Notes under the pieces: generated by a model
Databases searched by the model: none
Told to the model about the DNA's origin: nothing
The model's input: the letters and a program-made list of their open reading frames with translations, nothing else
From: Nelumbo lutea
Taxonomy: Eukaryota > Streptophyta > Magnoliopsida > Proteales > Nelumbonaceae
Reading direction: 5' to 3'
DNA length: 64,000 nucleotides
Assembly (NCBI GenBank): GCA_022828595.1
Contig: JAKGHH010000006.1
Coordinates: 15,310,499-15,374,498, forward strand
Program-made: the position numbers and the translations under genes
Shown: positions 57,963-64,000 of the stretch, one piece after another
Position numbering within the stretch: position 1 is the first letter of the stretch
How the letters are laid out: every line of letters starts with the position of its first letter

Positions 57963-60683
57963 TTTTAAAAAGGTGATATGTCCTTAAGGGTTCTCAATTT
58001 TCGGGACAGCAATAACCAACAAAGAAGAGGAGATGAAGAGAGATGAAACAAGACAAAAAGGGTTTGGGTTTTCTCCTTCAGACTGAGAAGCCCAGACCCA
58101 TTTGAGCACCGCCTCTCTCCTCTCTTACCCCCTCTTAATGTTTATTATTGTCGTGAACTTTTCTCTTTGGGGGAAGAGCAGTTTCAACTTCCAATTCAGA
58201 ATAGATCTGTGAAGATGAGAAATAAAAAGAAAGGGGTGAATATGAGGTGGAAAGAACTTTGATCTCAGCTATCGGGACCGGCGTTTAGGGGCTTCTGGCT
58301 GTGGTGGAGTTGAGTGATGGGACTGGGACTGGGACTGGGACTGATAGGAAGCCCCACGCCATGAGTGACGAGTCCATGTCCATCCACGATCTCTCTTCAC
58401 TTCCCTGTTGTGTCTCGTGTCGTGTCTTGGGGCCTCAGCCTAGCAATATTTGGCCGTGGTTGGATAGGCTTGTCTCATATAGAACATATATGGCCGTGTG
58501 GCTGTCAGGCTGTGGCCTACCCATCAATAATCTCTGCCCGCCGGTCTACGTTTTCTCACTAGTAAGAACTAAGAAGGCAGTAAATTTTCTGAGTTTTCCG
58601 GGCGACAGGCGAGGTATATAATGACTGGGCTCTCCACTCGTCGACGACAATCTTTCGTTTATTCACTTCTCCCCCTTCTATTCTAATACCTGCAGAAAGC
58701 AAGCTAAAGAAATGAGCTGGTTATGGAAAAGAAATGTTCAGTAACCCCATGGACAAAGTTCTCACTAAAAAAATGTTTTAACTTAAAAGACTGACATAGA
58801 AATAGAAGAACTGGCTCATAGTCATAGTTATTAATAAACAATAAATGGGTTTCCCTGAAACGTGCAAACCTGATTCAGGTCGTTGTTTCTGACTCTCTGT
58901 GCATGCCATTCTCTGCTTCACCATCGTATGTATGTATCTGGTTCATGCTTATACATGACTCAAAAAATAAGGAGTTTACAAATGTGTACGATTTTGTCAG
59001 GGCTTGACATGGGCCAATACAGCTCAGGCTAAAGCAATGGCCCTCAGGCCTCAGTTGGGTCTAACCCACTCAATTATTAGCTACCGGCTAACACTGAACA
59101 GTGAACACTTGGCAAAGGCAAAGTAGAGATACCTAGAAAAAACATTATCACTTCATGTGATAGTGTGATACACAATAATAGAACTGGAACATCTTTAGTG
59201 GGTTCTCCCATTAGGAATATATTTGGTCTGTCAAATTTCTCTCTTTTTTCTCAGTTTGCTCTTACCATTTCTCTTGACATCCACAGCCACAGGAACGGAA
59301 AAACTTTGGACAATGTTTGATCACCCAGTTAACTCAATAATGTTTCACTCACACAAGCGACCAAACAGGTGAAAAACTACTACTGTATTTTTTTTTTTTT
59401 TTGTGGGCTGACTCCTGTGTCTATGTTGGGTGGGGCTTCTGTTCTTATTTTTATTAATTTGAGTACAGATCCGTCATTTGTTGTTTATATCTGTCTTTTT
59501 ACAAGAAAAAATGGAAAGAAAAGGATTCTAATAATACAAACCTAAAAAAAAAATGAAGTGGGTTGCAGATAAAATAATATTACAAGTTGGTGGAGCCTTT
59601 AAAAAACTGTTTGTTAATTATTGAATTTGGTGGGTGATGAGTGAAGTCTTTTTGCCCAGAGGCATTCCATTGATCCTATTAAGCTTCTTCTGGCATTTTC
59701 TTCAAGTCCTATATTTTATTACAGATTAGGAATCGTGTGATGAGGAATTCTGGGCTTTAAGGCAAAGAGACTTTGGCAAACATTCTCGATTATAAAGGTC
59801 AGGACCCCAACATTGAATGACTCCACCGACCACCAAGAAAAAAAAAAGGAAGAAAGAGAGAGATCAATGATATCACCCACCTAAGAGATCTGCAGAGATA
59901 CAAGTAATAGAGGATTGGCTGATTATAGAAACTTGTTGTTGAAGTCCCAACAGAATTGAGGTATAATGTAGCTAAAAGTAATATAGTCAGATTTGTTTTC
60001 CTTCTAATTCCCTGCTTTTCTCTTTTTGGCTTGCTTTGGCATCTGGATTGACAAGAATGAAGAACCCCATTTAGTGGTGGGTCCTTGAGCTTAAAACTGG
60101 ATAAGTTGAACAACATGGTTGGAAGGAATAATTGTTGATTAATTGCATATTGTAGAGGATAAAAGACATACCCCAAAGAAAAAAGAGGATACGGGGAGTG
60201 AGGGGATCCTAAAAGTTACTCAAGGCCTGCTGCTAAAGAGTGGTAGTGTTTATAAATGAGTGGCATCATGAGCAAGTTCAGAGAAATATTTAATATTGGG
60301 TTGGAGGGTACGTATGGTGGTTATTTACTCTCTTTTTTGTTTGCCAATTAATAATATACTTCCTTGTAGCTACTTGACGAGGTCAAGGTGGCATCAGGCC
60401 ATTCCCCATGCCCATAATCACTCCCAGAAAAAATTTCGCTCGTGCATGCTTTAAAACAGGCTCTGGATGGATACATTAGTAGCATTGTATTAAATGCTTG
60501 ATTTTTTTAGGTTAAACTATGATATGGAAAAGATATGATATCCGAAAAACATGATAAACGTAATAGCCATTAAGGTGTTATTTATTAAAATTCATGGGTG
60601 CGTTTTGATCAAAACTCTTTCCATGCCATATCTTTTTCGCATCATAGATTTTCCTTTTTTTTCGAGTAAATATTGATTGTGAC
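57963..60683. other. 5' flank of the TPR gene and intergenic DNA
   Basis: The first 200-300 bases should hold the 5' UTR and promoter of the TPR gene on the minus strand; no clear TATA box is seen. 58319-58342 is a (GGGACT)4 run. 59393-59403 is a poly-T run. The remainder holds nothing recognisable. Confidence 0.45.
58319..58342. repeat. (GGGACT)4 hexamer repeat
   Basis: Four perfect tandem units, about 350 bases upstream of the TPR gene start codon. Confidence 0.95.
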
Positions 60684-61251
60684 TAGACCTGTTCATGGGT
60701 TGGGCTCGGGCCGGGCTTTGATTCTTTATTAACAGAGAAATGTTAGGCCCGAGCCCGAGCCCGAGCCTGAGTCCGGCCCGACCAACGGGCCTACAACTTG
60801 GGCCCGAGCCCGGCCTTGATAAAAAGCCCGAAGCCTGAGCCCGAGCCCGAAGCCTGACCTAATAAAAGAAATTCAAAATTTTCCCTATTCAAATTGACAT
60901 TATTTATTTTAATTCAGATGTTTTTCCCTTATTTAAATGAACAATGGGCCTACAAGTGAATCAACAACCTTCTCAAATCAAAAAAATTATTCAAATGGAC
61001 ATCAGATAGGGTTTTTATTTAGGTTTAACTATAGGTCGGGCCGGGTTTACTTAGGTTTAACTATAGGTCGGGTCGGGCCGGGCTCGGGCCGGTTTATTTT
61101 GGCAAAGCCCAAGCCCGGCTCAAATTTTATGTAGACCAGGCTTTTTGGCCCGAGGTTAAGCCCACGGGCCAAAAAGCCTGTTCAAGCTCGTCCGGGGGGT
61201 CGGGCCGGGCCGGGCCGGCCCGTCGGGCCACCTGACCCATGAATAGGTCTA
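60684..61251. mobile_element. hAT-type MITE with GAGCCCGAGCCC repeats
   Basis: Ends TAGACCTGTTCATGGGT and ACCCATGAATAGGTCTA are inverted with one mismatch. The flanks ATTGTGAC (60676-60683) and ACTGTGAC (61252-61259) match at 7/8. Many GGCCCGAGCCCG/GGGCCGGGC words fill both subterminal zones. 568 bases, no ORF. Confidence 0.9.
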
Positions 61252-61265
61252 ACTGTGACCACAAG

Positions 61266-61445
61266 GTGCCAATTGGCTGATTGATAAGGTCTCCTAGTTG
61301 TAGTGGAGACTTTAGAATCGAATCCTACCTATACCAAGGTTGGGATCATGGGTTTCGGGATGGGCTATCGGCTATCCCCTTGTGTAGCCCGGTGGAGTCA
61401 AAATAAAGTTGATTACTAGTAGGGACCCATGTGATTCATGGGTTT
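61266..61445 (+). mobile_element. SINE-like piece
   Basis: TTGGCTGATTGATAAGG (A-box-like) and TAGAATCGAATCCTACC (B-box-like, about 61312-61328) at tRNA-promoter spacing, followed by a GC-richer body. It lies directly right of the hAT MITE. No tail or target duplication was resolved. Confidence 0.5.
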
Positions 61446-61679
61446 TATTTATAAGTAAAATTGAAGAAGGAGCTCTATAGCATTTTCAATTAAATGGTGT
61501 CCATCTAAGTTCAATTAAGTATTATTTTTAGAGTTATGTTTAGTTTATCCGATCACATTCTAAGTTGTGCTTTAGTGAGAGTGGCCAATTTTTTATTCTC
61601 TAGATAAACTTTTATTATTCTTTATATTTTAATGCTAATTTTTATTGGCTTATTATTATTATTATATTTGTATTAGTTT

Positions 61680-62150
61680 TAGGTAAAATTATTAAAAAAT
61701 CCTCTTACAACAATTCTATAAACCACACTTTGTGCTTTGACCCTAGCAAAGGCCTCCCCTATAATTTTGATAAAAAAAAGGTGCAAATACATCCTTTCCC
61801 CTAGCATTTCAGTAACAAAGACATTAAAGTTACCAAAATACCCTTTATCATTGTTGATGCATTATCATACATAATCTAAAGTTTCAACTTTACCCTCTAC
61901 TAATTTAATTTGCCATACAACTTTCAAAGAATAATTCTCCTTACTCATCTTGGACAAAGTAAGGTAAAAAGGCTAAAGTGAAGTAAAATTAATGCATTAT
62001 ATCAACATTTTTATTTGGAATGTTGACGAAGGAAGGTATTTGCACCTTTTTTCCAAAACAATAGGGGAGGTTTTTTGTTAATGTCAAAACACTGGGGAGT
62101 TTCATAGGATTGTTAGAAAACCCAAGGAGGTTTTTATAAATTTTCTTATT
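61680..62150. mobile_element. MITE with ~120-bp inverted arms
   Basis: The left arm (TTTTGATAAAAAAAAGGTGC preceded by GGCCTCCCCTAT) is the imperfect reverse complement of the right arm (GCACCTTTTTTCCAAAACA followed by ATAGGGGAGGTTTTTT). The ends are about AGGTAAAATT and AATTTTCTT. The target duplication was not resolved. Probably Mutator-like. Confidence 0.65.
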
Positions 62151-62640
62151 TTTAAATGGAATTTAAATTCCATATGAAATTTAAATTTAAATTCCATATG
62201 AAATTTAATTAACTATATAAACTTTTATTTTTCAGTAGAAATTAAGTTGGTTTTAAATTAATAAAATTTAATTATAAAACTAATAATGGTTTGATAATTT
62301 TGAATACTTTTATATTAATTTTAAATTGATATCATTTTTAATTTGTCTTATTCATTTTATTAATTAAAATTTTTTATTATATTAATAAAAATATTTTTAT
62401 AAATAGCAATAATTATTAATTATTTTTATTCTATTTAAGTAACTTACTAAATTATTTTTATTATTTTCAAATGAAATATAAATGGATTATAATTTTAAAT
62501 GGAATTAGCTTATTTAGCACAATAATACATCATTGAATACCTTAATTTCAATATAAATTAATCTTTACTAATAATTGCACTTTAATGCAAATATATCTAA
62601 TATGCAAATATAGTTACATTGAAATGGATACATATAGATA
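62151..62640. other. AT-rich intergenic DNA
   Basis: AAATTT-type low-complexity sequence. Nothing recognised. Confidence 0.5.
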
Positions 62641-62653
62641 AAGTATATGCTTG

Positions 62654-62950
62654 GAACCGTGGGCGTTTATTCACTAAACATTTCTACTTGATTTGTTTGC
62701 AAAATCGAGAAAAACAATAATGAACCTATTTTATTGACACTTAGGCGCCATTAGGCACCACATCAACAAATCAGTGAATAAACGCCTACCCATTGGGAGA
62801 AGCATTAAAATGAAGTTTCCCCCAATGGTAGACATGCACATAAATCAAGGCTTGCTTTTGCAAGTCTCTACGCATACAGATCCGTATAATGGGGGAAATG
62901 ATAAAGTGGCGCCTATGTGGCAGCATTTATTCAATAAACACCCACGGTTT
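62654..62950. mobile_element. Foldback-like MITE
   Basis: GAACCGTGGGCGTTTATTCA on the left and TTCAATAAACACCCACGGTT on the right are inverted. A third internal copy, GTGAATAAACGCCTACCC, lies at about 62773. Target duplication not resolved; the family is unknown. Confidence 0.6.
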
Positions 62951-63060
62951 TAAACACATGCAAAGTTGATGTATTTTATGCAATTTAATGGAGTAATGGT
63001 AATGAGAAATTTAGTGGCATAATTAATGAGGAGAGATTATTAAAAGAGTTAATGGAAAAA

Positions 63061-63095
<35 letters not shown>

Positions 63096-64000
63096 AGTGG
63101 TGTATTAATAAAGAGTGTTAAAAAGTCTTAAAGGTGATTGGTCACTTGAGTTATTTTGTCCAATTTTAAAATTAGAAAATTCAAAAAAACTAGAAAAAGA
63201 GATAGGTTCCTTTGAGAAGAAACTAGAAAAAAGATAAATGATTTTAAGAATAAACCACAAAGCAGGAAAGTGTCAAGTTGGCAAATTCCATTTTAATATA
63301 TAAATATAGATGTGCCCATTAGTTGAAAGCTTTACAAAATAAGGACACTTGCATCCTTAAATTTAAGGAGCCAAGCTAAACTCATTATTCCCTTATTCTC
63401 CCTATTGACTTGGCAGCATGTTGCTGCATTTGCAAATGGAAGTGCAAGTGGTAACTAGTGGTTTTTACGTCTAAAACAGGCTTATAGAAATTTGCCATGA
63501 AAGTGTTGGGTAAAACCAATATTCAAAGTATTGGAAATGCCAAATGCATTGAAAATATAATTTTAAGAGATGTATCGAGATACGCCTTGGATATGCATGC
63601 ATATCGGAGAAAAAATAAGATATGCATAGATACACAAGAAAACACTATAAATACTTCCATAAATCATGAAAATACATTAATAACACTAAATTCATGGCCT
63701 TGATGAGGTGTACATACATTTAATATATTTTAATGGTATTATGAAGAAATACATCATAGTCAATTATAATTTCATTAAAAAAAAACACATGCTTAATTAT
63801 AATTCTTAAGTTTTAAGGGATTGAAAAACCCAACTATATATTGGCACAACTTCTAAGTGAAAATATAATTAATAATTATTTCTTATTTAAATAATTACTA
63901 TTTACTTTTTATTTTAAAAAATACAAAATAAATTAAAAATAAATAAGCATTGTATAATATATTCTAAAAATAATTATTGAAGAATATATTTCAATTGCTC
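62951..64000. other. AT-rich intergenic DNA to the window end
   Basis: Contains (GA)n at 63065-63093 and a partial GTATCG-family copy near 63510-63610 (ATATTCAAAGTATTGGAAAT, then GATGTATCGAGATACG). No gene is supported. Confidence 0.5.

Noticed and set aside
59799..60176. 125-codon minus-strand frame
   Set aside because: No recognisable domain, no start context and AT-rich composition; not supported as a gene.
1..64000. tRNA genes, rRNA genes, CRISPR arrays, bacterial-type operons
   Set aside because: B-box-like motifs occur only in degenerate SINE-like contexts without a full cloverleaf. No rRNA, CRISPR-type spacing or prokaryotic gene organisation was seen.

Overview
The window is nuclear DNA of a flowering plant. 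Its genes have GT-AG introns, and it is dominated by LTR retrotransposons, MITEs, SINE-like pieces and microsatellites. Four protein genes are supported in 64 kb. The layout resembles a medium or large, repeat-rich genome; no sequence seen here fixes the species, and nothing looks grass-specific. The sequence shows no bacterial operon, CRISPR array, rRNA gene or intact tRNA gene.

Genes. (1) 2-3555 (+): the 3' five exons of a secreted glycosyl hydrolase family 9 endo-beta-1,4-glucanase, cut at its 5' end by the window edge and carrying one GC-AG intron. (2) 28472-34915 (+): LTV1, a 40S ribosomal subunit biogenesis and export factor, in four coding exons plus a probable non-coding leader exon; its 4.1-kb second coding intron is full of retroelement debris. 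(3) 45484-45828 (-): an unrecognised 114-residue protein with a hydrophobic N-terminal segment and a C-terminus that looks like a signalling peptide. (4) 55563-57962 (-): an intronless 799-residue EF-hand, TPR and zinc-binding protein of the Arabidopsis At1g05150/At2g32450 type. The four genes have unrelated jobs and do not form a cluster.

Repeats, left to right. 5353-14709 is a decayed Ty3/gypsy element of Tat/Retand type on the minus strand. It has LTRs, a near-matching target duplication, a gag on the minus strand and the characteristic extra ORF in antisense; a second, Athila-like element is inserted in that ORF. 15.1-22.9 kb is a very A-rich gypsy relic with a broken gag, cut by a third LTR element at 22888. 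Three Tourist-like MITEs sit end to end just upstream of LTV1. 37.2-39.1 kb holds Mutator-like and GTATCG-type repeats. 39292-42742 is a compact gypsy element with LTRs, primer site, gag and protease but no reverse transcriptase or integrase. Downstream lie several hAT-type non-autonomous elements with 8-bp target duplications (43793, 46420, 48752, 60684; another is in the glucanase gene at 2079) and a pair of MITEs nested within one another at 50017-50536.

The most interesting signals are the antisense-ORF retrotransposon, the GTATCG repeat family (one copy has a perfect 7-bp target duplication), the set of hAT MITEs with similar ends but different interiors, and the small C-terminal-motif protein. 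All alignments were made by eye, and boundaries given as approximate should be treated so.
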